DNA of 20,858 nucleotides from Phycisphaerales bacterium UBA1161 (GTDB lineage: Bacteria > Planctomycetota > Phycisphaerae > Tepidisphaerales > Tepidisphaeraceae), in assembly GCA_002311745.1 (NCBI GenBank), contig DBZL01000009.1, positions 1 through 20,858 of the forward strand, written 5' to 3'. Positions 1 to 6,969 of the stretch are shown piece after piece (position 1 is the first letter of the stretch; the number at the start of each line of letters is the position of its first letter). A program made the translations under genes and the position numbers. Under the pieces are notes generated by a model. That model saw nothing but the letters and a program-made list of their open reading frames with translations. It ran no database searches and had not been told where the DNA came from.

Positions 1-326
1 ATGCCGTAGGCGGCGATCGCCAGGCATAATCCGATCCACCATAAGGGCGCGGGTGGTCCGCCGTCCGGTTGTGTCAGGGTGGGCGGCTGTTTCTTCCACA
101 AGAAGAGCCCGCCGGCGGCGAAGATCACCGTCACCAGGCCGATCGCTAGGCGCGACGGTGCCCAGCCGCACATCGACAGGGCGATCAGGCATAGGGCGGT
201 GATTCCCGGTCCCAGGCACGCGGCGACGCCGAAGCGTTCGATGTGCGACTTGCGCGCAACCAAGACGGCCGACACGCCGTATCCGACGGTCAGCAAGCAG
301 CCAAGATAGATGGCGCACCACATCAT
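1..326 (-). CDS. GT-C-like polytopic membrane protein, copy A (3' end beyond window)
   Basis: The N-terminal 108 codons of a protein almost identical to the copy encoded at 868-2259; the rest lies outside the window. It begins MMWCAIYLGC and shows two or three hydrophobic segments separated by a KSHIER-type polar loop and a KKQPP linker. I chose the ATG at 326-324 because the ATG used by copy B (2259) is replaced here by TCG, while the next in-frame ATG pair is intact. The start overlaps the stop of the upstream small gene in an ATGA arrangement, so the pair is probably translationally coupled. The GT-C (glycosyltransferase family 39-like) assignment rests on the full-length paralogues. It is the promoter-distal member of a three-copy array. 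Confidence 0.7.
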   Translation of the reverse strand, partial: MMWCAIYLGCLLTVGYGVSAVLVARKSHIERFGVAACLGPGITALCLIALSMCGWAPSRLAIGLVTVIFAAGGLFLWKKQPPTLTQPDGGPPAPLWWIGLCLAIAAYG

Positions 327-814
327 GGCTGGACTCGATGGGACGCACGAACCGGCGCCACGGCTTGCATGGTGAACGTGATCTCGCCTGAATCGCTGCA
401 GAAATATGACAGTTCCCGCGGAACGCCGTGGCGCAGGAGCCAGGCGGCATCAGGGTCAAAATTCCCCGCCTGCCGGATTAGCTCCGCGCCGTCATGCGGG
501 TTGATGAGTTGCGAAGGTTCTCCGACGAGGACGGGCAGCGGATACAGCAGGTAAACGGCCCGGAAGTAGACGCCGCACGGCAAATTCTCCGGAAGGCTGC
601 GGAAATTGCCGGTGAATCGCAGAAACAGTCCGTGCCCCTGCGACGCCCTGTGGAGCGCCTCGTCGGTCTGGGTGCAGCCGAGGTGCAATTGTTTGAATTG
701 GTCGGTGACGAATCGGTTGTAAACATCCAGGCTGATCGCGACGGCAGCGGAAGAGAGCATCGCGATCGCTGCCAGGCATACGGCGACCTTCGCCCACGAT
801 GCTTGTTGCTTCAA
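323..814 (-). CDS. Small single-pass membrane protein, copy A
   Basis: About 163 aa with one N-terminal hydrophobic segment (roughly residues 9-30), then a soluble, probably extracytoplasmic domain. Landmarks are YFRAVYLLYPLPVLVGEP near the middle and a C-terminal region with HGVPRELSY. I do not recognise a named family. It is the first gene of a two-gene unit, overlapping the downstream GT-like gene by ATGA, so it may be a partner of that enzyme (inference). I chose the TTG at 814-812 because GGTGG lies four bases upstream. A second TTG at 871-869 overlaps the preceding stop as TTGA and would add 19 residues but has no visible ribosome-binding site. No ATG is available before the membrane segment. 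Copies B and C share the same plan. Confidence 0.65.
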   Translation of the reverse strand: MKQQASWAKVAVCLAAIAMLSSAAVAISLDVYNRFVTDQFKQLHLGCTQTDEALHRASQGHGLFLRFTGNFRSLPENLPCGVYFRAVYLLYPLPVLVGEPSQLINPHDGAELIRQAGNFDPDAAWLLRHGVPRELSYFCSDSGEITFTMQAVAPVRASHRVQP

Positions 815-867
815 GTTTCCACCTGAGGGCAATGAGATCGGCAGTGTAAAACTGGCTTGCGCTGCGG

Positions 868-2259
868 TCAATGCACCAAGGGCGCCGGCCTATCGGCCGT
901 GGCCGCGGGGCGGGGAAGCTGGGGCCATTGCAGGCCGATGAGCAGGGCGGCGGCCGGCGTGGCGTGCAGGAAAAGGCGATCCAGGACCATCTCCAGCAGC
1001 CAATTCAAGTCCCACGGAGCGACCATAAACGGCGGCACATAAGCCAGCAGTTGACAGATCAGCAAAATCCACAGCGTCCAAATCGGCCGCTCCAGCAGGC
1101 GCCGCGGCGACAGCAGGGCGGTTAAGGGTAGCATCCACCAGAAAAAGCCCCAATCAACCCAACTCATGAGTTCGCCGGCCATGCCGGTGGCGATCTGCGG
1201 CAGGCGCGGCAGATGCGCGGCAAGTTCGGTGAGGTTGAGATGCTGGGTGTAATTCTCGTCCGTGCGCGGAAGGTTCCGCGAATATAAGATCCACGGCAGG
1301 TACAGCACCGCGACCGCCAGGGCAAATGCCGCCGCGGCCCAGAGGTTGCGCCGCCGCAACGGATGCGGCGTCAGCGCGGCCACCGCGGCGACGTCGATGG
1401 CGGCCAGGACCAATCCCTCCTGTTTCGTCCAAGCCAGGCAGGCGGTGAACATCGTCGCCAGGATCAGGTCTTGCCAGCGTCCATCCCGCTGCCAGCGCAG
1501 AATGCAGATCAGGCTGCCGCCGCAAAACGCGGCCAGCGTCGCGTCCGCCTGCCCTGAGCCGGCATGGAAGACGATGACCGGCGTGGTCATCAATAGCGCC
1601 ACCGCGGCGGCGGCGGCGGCGGGGCCACGCCACTTCTTGATCGCCGCAAACACGTAGGCGCCCAAGCCCAGATAGGTCAGTAAAAACGGCGCCTTCTGCC
1701 AGGGATCGTCTAACCGCCCCGTCATCGCGTGCATGCCGGCCGAGATCATCGGCACCAGCAACGGATAGCGCAAATGGCTGTAACTGAGGCTGACGTTGTC
1801 AAAATACGCCGGACGCGGATGCAGCGCGTGCACGGCCAGAACCTTGGCTTTCAGTTGCCAGATGGCAAACGCGTCCCATTCGATGGTCGGATATAGCAGG
1901 GCATCGAGTCCCACGGCGAAAATGCCGTAGGCGGCGATCGCCAGGCATAATCCGATCCACCATAAGGGCGCGGGTGGTCCGCCGTCCGGTTGTGTCAGGG
2001 TGGGCGGCTGTTTCTTCCACAAGAAGAGCCCGCCGGCGGCGAAGATCACCGTCACCAGGCCGATCACTGGGCGCGATGGACCCCAGCCGCACATCGACAG
2101 GGCGATCAGGCACAGGGCGGTGATTCCCGGTCCCAGGCAGGCGGCGACGCCGAAGCGCTCCAGGTGCGACTTGGGCGCAATCAAGACGGCCGCGACGCCG
2201 TACCCGACGATCAGCAGGCAGCCCAGATAGATGGCGCACCACATCACGGCTGGATTCAT
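868..2259 (-). CDS. GT-C-like polytopic membrane protein (putative glycosyltransferase), copy B
   Basis: A 463-aa protein with about ten hydrophobic segments. An acidic loop after the early membrane segments reads YPTIEWDAFAIWQLKAK, followed by SHLRYPLLVPM and later WTKQEG. These resemble the aspartate/glutamate-bearing first loop and the TK(N/Q)EG segment of family-39-like (ArnT/PMT/RgtA-type) GT-C enzymes, which use lipid-linked sugars on the extracytoplasmic side. That assignment is family resemblance; donor and acceptor cannot be read. The C-terminus ends HATPAAALLIGLQWPQLPRP plus a short tail. The ATG at 2259 overlaps the stop of the upstream small gene (ATGA). It sits between copies A and C of the same two-gene unit, all leftward, probably one operon with the YkgJ-type gene. 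Confidence 0.8.
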   Translation of the reverse strand: MNPAVMWCAIYLGCLLIVGYGVAAVLIAPKSHLERFGVAACLGPGITALCLIALSMCGWGPSRPVIGLVTVIFAAGGLFLWKKQPPTLTQPDGGPPAPLWWIGLCLAIAAYGIFAVGLDALLYPTIEWDAFAIWQLKAKVLAVHALHPRPAYFDNVSLSYSHLRYPLLVPMISAGMHAMTGRLDDPWQKAPFLLTYLGLGAYVFAAIKKWRGPAAAAAAVALLMTTPVIVFHAGSGQADATLAAFCGGSLICILRWQRDGRWQDLILATMFTACLAWTKQEGLVLAAIDVAAVAALTPHPLRRRNLWAAAAFALAVAVLYLPWILYSRNLPRTDENYTQHLNLTELAAHLPRLPQIATGMAGELMSWVDWGFFWWMLPLTALLSPRRLLERPIWTLWILLICQLLAYVPPFMVAPWDLNWLLEMVLDRLFLHATPAAALLIGLQWPQLPRPAATADRPAPLVH

Positions 2260-2885
2260 TGGGGCGCAGGAGCCGGCGCCGCGGCTTGCATGGTGACCGT
2301 GATATTGCCCGAGTCGCTATAGCAATAGGACAGTTCCCGGGGGACGCCGTGGCGCAAGAGCCACGCGCCGTCGGGGTCAAAATTCGCCGCCTGCCGGATT
2401 TGCTCCGCGCCGTCATGCGGGTTGATGAGTTGCGAAGGTTCTCCGACGAGGACGGGCAGCGGATACAACAGGTACACGGCCCGGTAATAGGCGCCGCACG
2501 GGAAATTCTTCCAAGTGCCGCGGAATTGACCGCTGAATCGCAGAAAGAGTCCCCGGCCCTGCGACGCCTTGCGGAGCATCGCGTCGGTCTGGGCGCAACC
2601 GAGCTGCCGTTGTTTGAATTGGTGGATGACGAATCGCTTGTGAACATCCAGGCCAATCGCGACGGCAGCGGAGCCAAGCATCGCCGCCGATGCCAGCCAT
2701 AGGGCGAGCTTCGTCCACGATGTTTGTTGCTTCAAGTTTCCACCGGATGCCAATGAGTTGGCCAGTGTAAAACTGGCCCGCGCCGCGGTCAATGCACCAT
2801 CGGCGCCGGCCGATCGGCCGCGGGGCGGGGAAGCTGGGGCCATTGCAGGCCGATGAGCAGGGCGGCGGTGGGCGTGGCGTGAAGC
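1922..2885. repeat. Tandem duplication, copy B arm
   Basis: Partner of the arm at 1-978. It covers the 5' part of GT-like copy B, small gene B and the 3' tail of GT-like copy C. The third unit (from about 3842) aligns in protein but is clearly more diverged at the DNA level, so the A/B duplication or homogenisation is the younger event. Confidence 0.85.
2256..2735 (-). CDS. Small single-pass membrane protein, copy B
   Basis: About 159 aa, one N-terminal hydrophobic segment (LALWLASAAMLGSAAVAIGL), then a soluble domain containing YYRAVYLLYPLPVLVGEP and HGVPRELSY, the same architecture as copy A with four fewer residues at the C-terminus. Function unknown. The TTG at 2735-2733 is preceded by GGTGG, and the whole start region is conserved in copy A exactly 1921 bases away. 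The frame is open further upstream, but that part is the 3' end of GT-like copy C read out of frame, so I exclude it. The gene overlaps GT-like copy B by four bases and follows GT-like copy C after 53 bases. Confidence 0.65.
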   Translation of the reverse strand: MKQQTSWTKLALWLASAAMLGSAAVAIGLDVHKRFVIHQFKQRQLGCAQTDAMLRKASQGRGLFLRFSGQFRGTWKNFPCGAYYRAVYLLYPLPVLVGEPSQLINPHDGAEQIRQAANFDPDGAWLLRHGVPRELSYCYSDSGNITVTMQAAAPAPAPQ

Positions 2886-4171
2886 AATAGGCGGCCCGTC
2901 GTCACGTCCAGAAGCTCCTTCACGTTCTTCCAAAGATCCACGACCAAAAACGGCGGCACGTAGGCCAGCAGTTGGGCGGCTAAAAGAATCCAAAGCGTCA
3001 CGACGGGGCGCTGGGTGGGGCGGCGGCGATTCAGAATGGCGGCGGCGGGCAGCAGAAACCAAAAAATGCACCAGTGATCCGGGCGGATCGCTTCAGTCAG
3101 CAGCGATCCCAGAATCAGCGGCAACCGCCGCAGGTTGGCCAACATCAGCCCAACACGCAGGCGGTCCATATAGTTCTCATCCGTGCGCGGCAGAGGGTGC
3201 GCGTACCAAATCCACGGCACAGACAACGCGGCGATCAGCAGGGCGCAAGCGAGCGCGGCCAACAGGTGGCGGCGACGCAGGGGGTGCGGCGTCAGCAGCA
3301 AGATGGCCAGGACGTTGATCGCCGCCAGGGCGTAGCCTTCATTTTTCGTCCATATCATCAACGCGCTCAGCAGGGACGCGGCGATCAAATCGGAAATCTG
3401 CTGGCGCTCCTGCCAGCGGAGAATGAAGATGATGCTGCATCCGTAAAACGCGGTCAGAGCCATCTCGGCGGTGCCGGAGCCGGCGTAGTTAAGCATGAGG
3501 GGCGTGGTCATGAGCAGGGCGGTGGCGGACAGGGCGGCTGTGGTGCCGCGGCGCGATTGGATGGCTGCGTAAACGGCCGCCCCCAGCCCGAGGTAGAAAA
3601 GGAGGAACGGCGCCTTTTCCAATTCATCGTCGATGCGTCCGACCATGGCGTGGACGCCCGCGGAGATCATCGGCGCCAGCACGGGATAACGCAGATGGCT
3701 GAAGCTCAAGGCGATGTTGGAAAAATACGCCGGCCTGGGCCAAAGCGGTTGGCTGGCCAAAACCTTGGACTTGAGCTGCCAAATGGCAAACGCATCCCAT
3801 TCGATGGTGGGGTAGACGAGGGTGTCGAGGGCCACGACGAAGATGCCGTAAGCGATGGCGATCAGGCAGAGGGCGGTCCACCATTTGGGCGGCGGGGCGG
3901 CGGCGGGCGGCGCGGGCGGGGCGGACTCCTGGCTGCGCGTCCGCCGGACCACAACCGCCACGACGGCGAAGAACGCGGCCAGCAATAGGATCGCCAGGCG
4001 CGAGGGGCGCCAACCCAATATGGATAGAGCTACCAGGCACAATCCGGTCACGCCGGGGCCCAGGCACAGGACCCATCCGGCCCACTCGATCCACGATCGG
4101 GATCGGACCAGGCACTTGGCTGCGCCGCAGCCGACGATCAAAAGGCAGCACAAGTACAGGGCGCACCACAT
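2789..4171 (-). CDS. GT-C-like polytopic membrane protein (putative glycosyltransferase), copy C
   Basis: A 460-aa paralogue of copy B with the same motifs: YPTIEWDAFAIWQLKSK, SHLRYPVLAPM, WTKNEG and PLPRTDENYMDR. About ten membrane segments are apparent. The internal sequence is diverged from copy B, but the last about 30 residues (LIGLQWPQLPRPAADRPAP) are nearly identical, which points to local gene conversion or a recombination boundary. I start at the ATG at 4171 (MWCALYL), matching the conserved N-terminus of the other copies; the open frame continues 108 codons upstream over the small gene and that part is a shadow. The start lies ten bases after the stop of small gene C. Sugar donor and acceptor unknown. 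Confidence 0.8.
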   Translation of the reverse strand: MWCALYLCCLLIVGCGAAKCLVRSRSWIEWAGWVLCLGPGVTGLCLVALSILGWRPSRLAILLLAAFFAVVAVVVRRTRSQESAPPAPPAAAPPPKWWTALCLIAIAYGIFVVALDTLVYPTIEWDAFAIWQLKSKVLASQPLWPRPAYFSNIALSFSHLRYPVLAPMISAGVHAMVGRIDDELEKAPFLLFYLGLGAAVYAAIQSRRGTTAALSATALLMTTPLMLNYAGSGTAEMALTAFYGCSIIFILRWQERQQISDLIAASLLSALMIWTKNEGYALAAINVLAILLLTPHPLRRRHLLAALACALLIAALSVPWIWYAHPLPRTDENYMDRLRVGLMLANLRRLPLILGSLLTEAIRPDHWCIFWFLLPAAAILNRRRPTQRPVVTLWILLAAQLLAYVPPFLVVDLWKNVKELLDVTTGRLLLHATPTAALLIGLQWPQLPRPAADRPAPMVH

Positions 4172-4181
4172 GAGATTGGAA

Positions 4182-4679
4182 TCACCTCGTTGCCGGCGGC
4201 GGCGCAGGGACGTGCCGCTCCTGGCGGATGAAGCCGCGACCGTCGTAGTGGTACGTGAGCACCGTGTGGATATTGTGCTGCAACAACCACTGGTCCGTCG
4301 GGTCGAAATTACCGGCCAAGACCTTATACGGGAGACTGGCCACCACCGAGGGGTCGCCGACCAGCACCGGTTGCGGATACAGGATGTAGACAGCGCGAAA
4401 ATAGAAATTGGTGACATAACCGGCGATTTCGCCCTGAAAATTCGTGAAGCGCAGGTATAGGCCCTGTCCATGCGCGGCCTGGGTGAGCTGCTCATCCACG
4501 CGGCCGTATCGGCTCATAATGATTTCCTGGTAGCTATGCATGAAGCGGCCGGTGATGTCAAAGCCCACGGAAGCGGCGATGGAGAGCAGCGTGGCGGCCG
4601 CGAAAATCATCGCCGCGCCGCGCCCTTTTGCCGGCGGCTGGGCGTGAGAAGAGTTGAGAATAGTTGGATCGTCCGCCAC
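4182..4679 (-). CDS. Small single-pass membrane protein, copy C
   Basis: A 165-aa member of the same small family, with a polar N-terminus (SSHAQPPAKGRG), a hydrophobic segment (MIFAAATLLSIAASVGF) and a soluble domain with FYFRAVYILYPQPVLVGDP. It is the most diverged copy; the C-terminus is rich in proline and alanine. The start used is the GTG at 4679-4677, nine bases after the stop of the YkgJ-type gene; no convincing ribosome-binding site is visible, so the internal ATG before IFAAAT is an alternative. Function unknown; its constant pairing with the GT-like gene suggests a shared envelope role (inference). Confidence 0.7.
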   Translation of the reverse strand: MADDPTILNSSHAQPPAKGRGAAMIFAAATLLSIAASVGFDITGRFMHSYQEIIMSRYGRVDEQLTQAAHGQGLYLRFTNFQGEIAGYVTNFYFRAVYILYPQPVLVGDPSVVASLPYKVLAGNFDPTDQWLLQHNIHTVLTYHYDGRGFIRQERHVPAPPPATR

Positions 4680-4688
4680 GAAAGCCCA

Positions 4689-5201
4689 TCATTCGGGTTC
4701 GGCCGCCGCCGGCAACTGGTCGCGGGCGGACTCGATCTCCTGTTGACAGAGCACAGGGCCCTGGCCGATGCCCGGACATCTTTGCCCGGCCCCTGCCCAC
4801 GCCTCCGGGCTGGTCAGGCAGGATTTCCAGAACGGCCAGGAGCGGCATTGTAGGGGACGGACGGGATAGATCGAGCAGTTGCGCTGGGCGTGCACAATCG
4901 TTTGTCCGTCGCCAACCTCAGCCGGCAGCTCGCGCAGGAAGACGCAGTCGTAGCCGCCGTGGTTGGGGTTGCGCGATTCGGTCAGGCTGAATCGGCCGCC
5001 GACCTGGTGGCAATAGCGCTGGACCGTTTCCTGCGGCGTTAATCCCAGATGATCAGCCAGGGCAGCGATCTCCTGATCGCTGATCCACACGACTCCCGGC
5101 GGGCCGGTGCAGCAATTGCCGCATTGCGTGCAGTGGAAGGCGAGGCCGTCGGCGTACCAGGGCCGCTGGGCGACGGGAGAGGTGAGCACCGGCAGTTCCA
5201 T
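4689..5201 (-). CDS. YkgJ-family cysteine cluster protein
   Basis: A 170-aa protein of the YkgJ type (zinc- or iron-chelating domain, PF03692). Near the N-terminus is a CxxCxxCC cluster (C24, C27, C30, C31). A further cysteine lies in GGYDCVF, and the family hallmark follows: CSIYPVRPLQCRSWPFWKSC. The length is usual for the family. The role of the family is poorly defined; metal or Fe-S binding is expected from the cysteines. The ATG at 5201 gives the classic N-terminus. It is the second gene of the leftward cluster, 27 bases after the preceding hypothetical gene and ten bases before small gene C, so co-transcription is likely. Confidence 0.9.
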   Translation of the reverse strand: MELPVLTSPVAQRPWYADGLAFHCTQCGNCCTGPPGVVWISDQEIAALADHLGLTPQETVQRYCHQVGGRFSLTESRNPNHGGYDCVFLRELPAEVGDGQTIVHAQRNCSIYPVRPLQCRSWPFWKSCLTSPEAWAGAGQRCPGIGQGPVLCQQEIESARDQLPAAAEPE

Positions 5202-5228
5202 GGTGCCAGTGATACTCCGGACGGAGTT

Positions 5229-5708
5229 TTATGAAAAGAGGTGATGCCACACGCCACTCAGCAGGGCCGCTTCGGCGGCCAGCAGAGCGATCAATGCCAT
5301 GGGAACAAACAGGCGTCGCCGCGGCTGCACTGGGCGCGGGGCGGCGGGGGGCGCGGCGGGGAGGTGGTGCTGAACGGCGGCGATGATGAGATTGGCTTCG
5401 AAGCGTCCGATGCGGCGTCGGGCGGCTTGCCTGAGCAGGAATTGCCGGCTGGTCCACGGCAGGGCGCCGCCGACCAGACGGCAGGCAACCAGATCCGCGA
5501 AATCGCGCGCCGCCGCCGTGCGGTGGCCCAGGATGGCCGATCGCGACCAGTCCCAGCGGGGATGCCGCTGCGATTGCTCGGCCGCCAAGCGGACAAGCGC
5601 CCGCTGGGCTTGGAACGGATTGCCGCGCCAGATGGCGCGAATTCGCCTTGCCCGGCGGCGGTAATCGTGCTCGGTTTGCAGCGGAGATGGCGGGGTGGCG
5701 CAGCGCAT
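5229..5708 (-). CDS. Hypothetical protein with C-terminal membrane segment
   Basis: About 159 aa, family not recognised. The first about 110 residues are rich in arginine, alanine and tryptophan (RRRARRIRAIWRGNPFQAQR, FADLVACRLVGGALPW), then comes a proline/alanine linker, then a C-terminal hydrophobic segment (LFVPMALIALLAAEAALL). That layout fits a cytoplasmic helical domain with a membrane tail. The open frame extends upstream under the divergent gene at 5835, but that part is out of coding context, so I start at the ATG at 5708. It would be the first gene of the leftward cluster. Being so compositionally biased, it is the least certain gene here; a spurious frame is possible. Confidence 0.5.
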   Translation of the reverse strand: MRCATPPSPLQTEHDYRRRARRIRAIWRGNPFQAQRALVRLAAEQSQRHPRWDWSRSAILGHRTAAARDFADLVACRLVGGALPWTSRQFLLRQAARRRIGRFEANLIIAAVQHHLPAAPPAAPRPVQPRRRLFVPMALIALLAAEAALLSGVWHHLFS

Positions 5709-5834
5709 CCGTTTGGAGTTTAACCCGGCCTTGGCGGAAGCCGTTGGCCAAGGGTTGTTTTCAACAGCTTCGGCACGGGAAGGGGTCCGCTTTATAGCGG
5801 ATGTTCGGTCTGTTCCGATACACTGTCGGACTTT
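5709..5834. promoter_or_regulatory. Divergent intergenic region with 16-bp inverted repeat
   Basis: This 126-base spacer separates the leftward cluster from the rightward gene at 5835 and should hold both promoters. The clearest element is TCCGCT-TTAT-AGCGGA at 5786-5801, a perfect inverted repeat that could be an operator or a hairpin. I see no convincing -35/-10 pair. Confidence 0.4.
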
Positions 5835-6716
5835 ATGAAATGGTTGCGGCGAGTGCTGCTGAGCGTGGGGGTTCTGCTGTGCATGGTGATGGCGGCCACG
5901 CTGGTGGGACTTTATCTGTATCGCAGCATACCCAGTTGGTACCGAACGCGTCCGCTGAGCGAGCAGGAGCGGAAAGCGGCCGCCAACCGGGCTGACCAGA
6001 AGCTGGCCGATGTGATCAGTTGGGCGGCCCAGGTGCAGGCGCAGCAGGTTCGACGGCGCCGCGGAACGGCGAGCAGCACGGAATCGCCCGTCGGCCCGAA
6101 AACCGTCACGCTGGCCCAAGATGAACTGAACGCGTTTTTCGATTCCTGGGCGGGGCCGCAGAAATCACAATTCCAGCGCCGCGTCTCCCGCTATTTCAGC
6201 GACGGCCGCCTGGTCTTGACCGATGGGCAAATCATCCTGGCCGGCCAATCCTTGGAGCTGGGCACGCTGGCCAGCGTGCAGCTTCAGCCCAGCATCGACG
6301 GCCAGGGGCATCTTCACCTGCAATGGAACGGCGTGAGTGCGGGGCTGCTCCCCGTGCCCGAGTCTGCCATCGCCGGCCGCCTCCAGCGGCTGCAGGCGCT
6401 TCTACGCGAGCAGTTGGACCTCTGGCAAGAATCGGCGGATATCGATCAAACCCTCACGGCCAACGCCAGCGCCGTCGAAGCAACGATGACGAAGCTGCTG
6501 CTGGATGCGATCAACAATCGCGCCTCGGAACCGCTGATTTTCGTGCCGTTCGATTTGGGCAATCTGCGACACGCGTTGCCGGTGCGGCTTTCGGCGCTCG
6601 AAGTGGGCGAGGGGACGATCACCATGACGCTGCAGCCGCTACCTTTGGACGATCGCATGACGATTCTGCGGGGGATACAGCGACCGTATCCGCCGCGATT
6701 CGCCGACACTCCGTGA
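5835..6716 (+). CDS. Hypothetical membrane-anchored protein
   Basis: A 293-aa protein with an N-terminal signal anchor (VLLSVGVLLCMVMAATLVGL, roughly residues 7-29) followed by SIPSWY and a helical, charged stretch. A mainly beta-rich region follows (roughly residues 110-175: GRLVLTDGQIILAG, VQLQPSID, LHLQWNGVSAGLLPVP), then helices, and a last segment with strands such as GEGTITMTLQPLPL. The pattern recalls anchored beta-sheet proteins of the YpmS/DUF2140 or LmeA kind, but I cannot assign a family with confidence. The start is the ATG at 5835; no strong ribosome-binding site is visible. It sits directly upstream of the flagellar cluster, with a 253-base gap holding flagellar-type promoter candidates, so it is probably a separate transcript. 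Confidence 0.7.
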   Translation: MKWLRRVLLSVGVLLCMVMAATLVGLYLYRSIPSWYRTRPLSEQERKAAANRADQKLADVISWAAQVQAQQVRRRRGTASSTESPVGPKTVTLAQDELNAFFDSWAGPQKSQFQRRVSRYFSDGRLVLTDGQIILAGQSLELGTLASVQLQPSIDGQGHLHLQWNGVSAGLLPVPESAIAGRLQRLQALLREQLDLWQESADIDQTLTANASAVEATMTKLLLDAINNRASEPLIFVPFDLGNLRHALPVRLSALEVGEGTITMTLQPLPLDDRMTILRGIQRPYPPRFADTP

Positions 6717-6782
6717 AAAAAAGCGCCAACTGTGCCTTGTGACCCGCATCTCCTGCGCGTATCTCAAGTTGGGACAGGCGAT

Positions 6783-6810
6783 TAAAGTGCACATCACGGG
6801 TTTTCGCTAA
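6783..6810 (+). promoter_or_regulatory. Sigma-28-like promoter candidate upstream of flgF
   Basis: TAAAGTGC at 6783 and TTCGCTAA at 6803-6810 leave 16 bases between TAAA and the -10 element. The -10 matches GCCGATAA at five of eight positions. The same TAAA-N16 spacing is seen in both candidates upstream of fliC2. Weak on its own. Confidence 0.25.
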
Positions 6811-6828
6811 GTGCGAGAGCGGCAATGT

Positions 6829-6880
6829 GTTATGTGCATTACCAGCACGATATTTTCTGTTATGCAGCTTACTGGCACGC
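6829..6880 (+). repeat. Imperfect direct repeat, 30-base period
   Basis: GTTATG-N4-TTAC-N2-GCACG occurs at 6829 and again at 6859, exactly 30 bases (about three helical turns) apart, in the flgF upstream region. The second copy runs into the sigma-54-like element. It may be a duplicated promoter or an activator site. Confidence 0.55.
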
Positions 6881-6888
6881 CCATTGAT
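6873..6888 (+). promoter_or_regulatory. Sigma-54-like promoter upstream of flgF
   Basis: TGGCACG at 6873-6879, four bases, then TTGAT at 6884-6888. The -24 half matches the sigma-54 consensus fully; the -12 half has GA in place of the usual GC, so this is a good but imperfect site. The predicted start is near 6899, leaving a 70-base leader before flgF. Confidence 0.5.
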
Positions 6889-6969
6889 TAGGCCCCGTCG
6901 CGATCGCACAGGCGCACGGTGCGCACGTACGCGACCTGCCCGCAAATACCTTGGGCAAAGGAAAGGCGG

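Larger units (their letters stand above)
1..978. repeat. Tandem duplication, copy A arm
   Basis: This stretch repeats 1922-2885 at an offset of 1921 bases (1915 near the end because of a small indel). The first about 310 bases differ at only scattered positions; the small-gene part is more diverged. The boundary at about 978 is approximate, where the alignment by eye breaks down. Confidence 0.85.

Noticed and set aside
3074..3988. A 304-codon rightward open frame opposite GT-like copy C
   Set aside because: It mirrors a gene with clear membrane-protein motifs; its product is rich in Q, R and G with no recognisable domain, typical of antisense frames in GC-rich DNA.
1..4679. A mobile element as the cause of the repeated units
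   Set aside because: No transposase, terminal inverted repeats or target duplications are visible; the repeats coincide with gene pairs, so tandem duplication is enough.
6919..6969. An earlier start for flgF
   Set aside because: It would put MRTYATC-type residues before a canonical FlgF N-terminus and skip the ribosome-binding site at 6962-6968.
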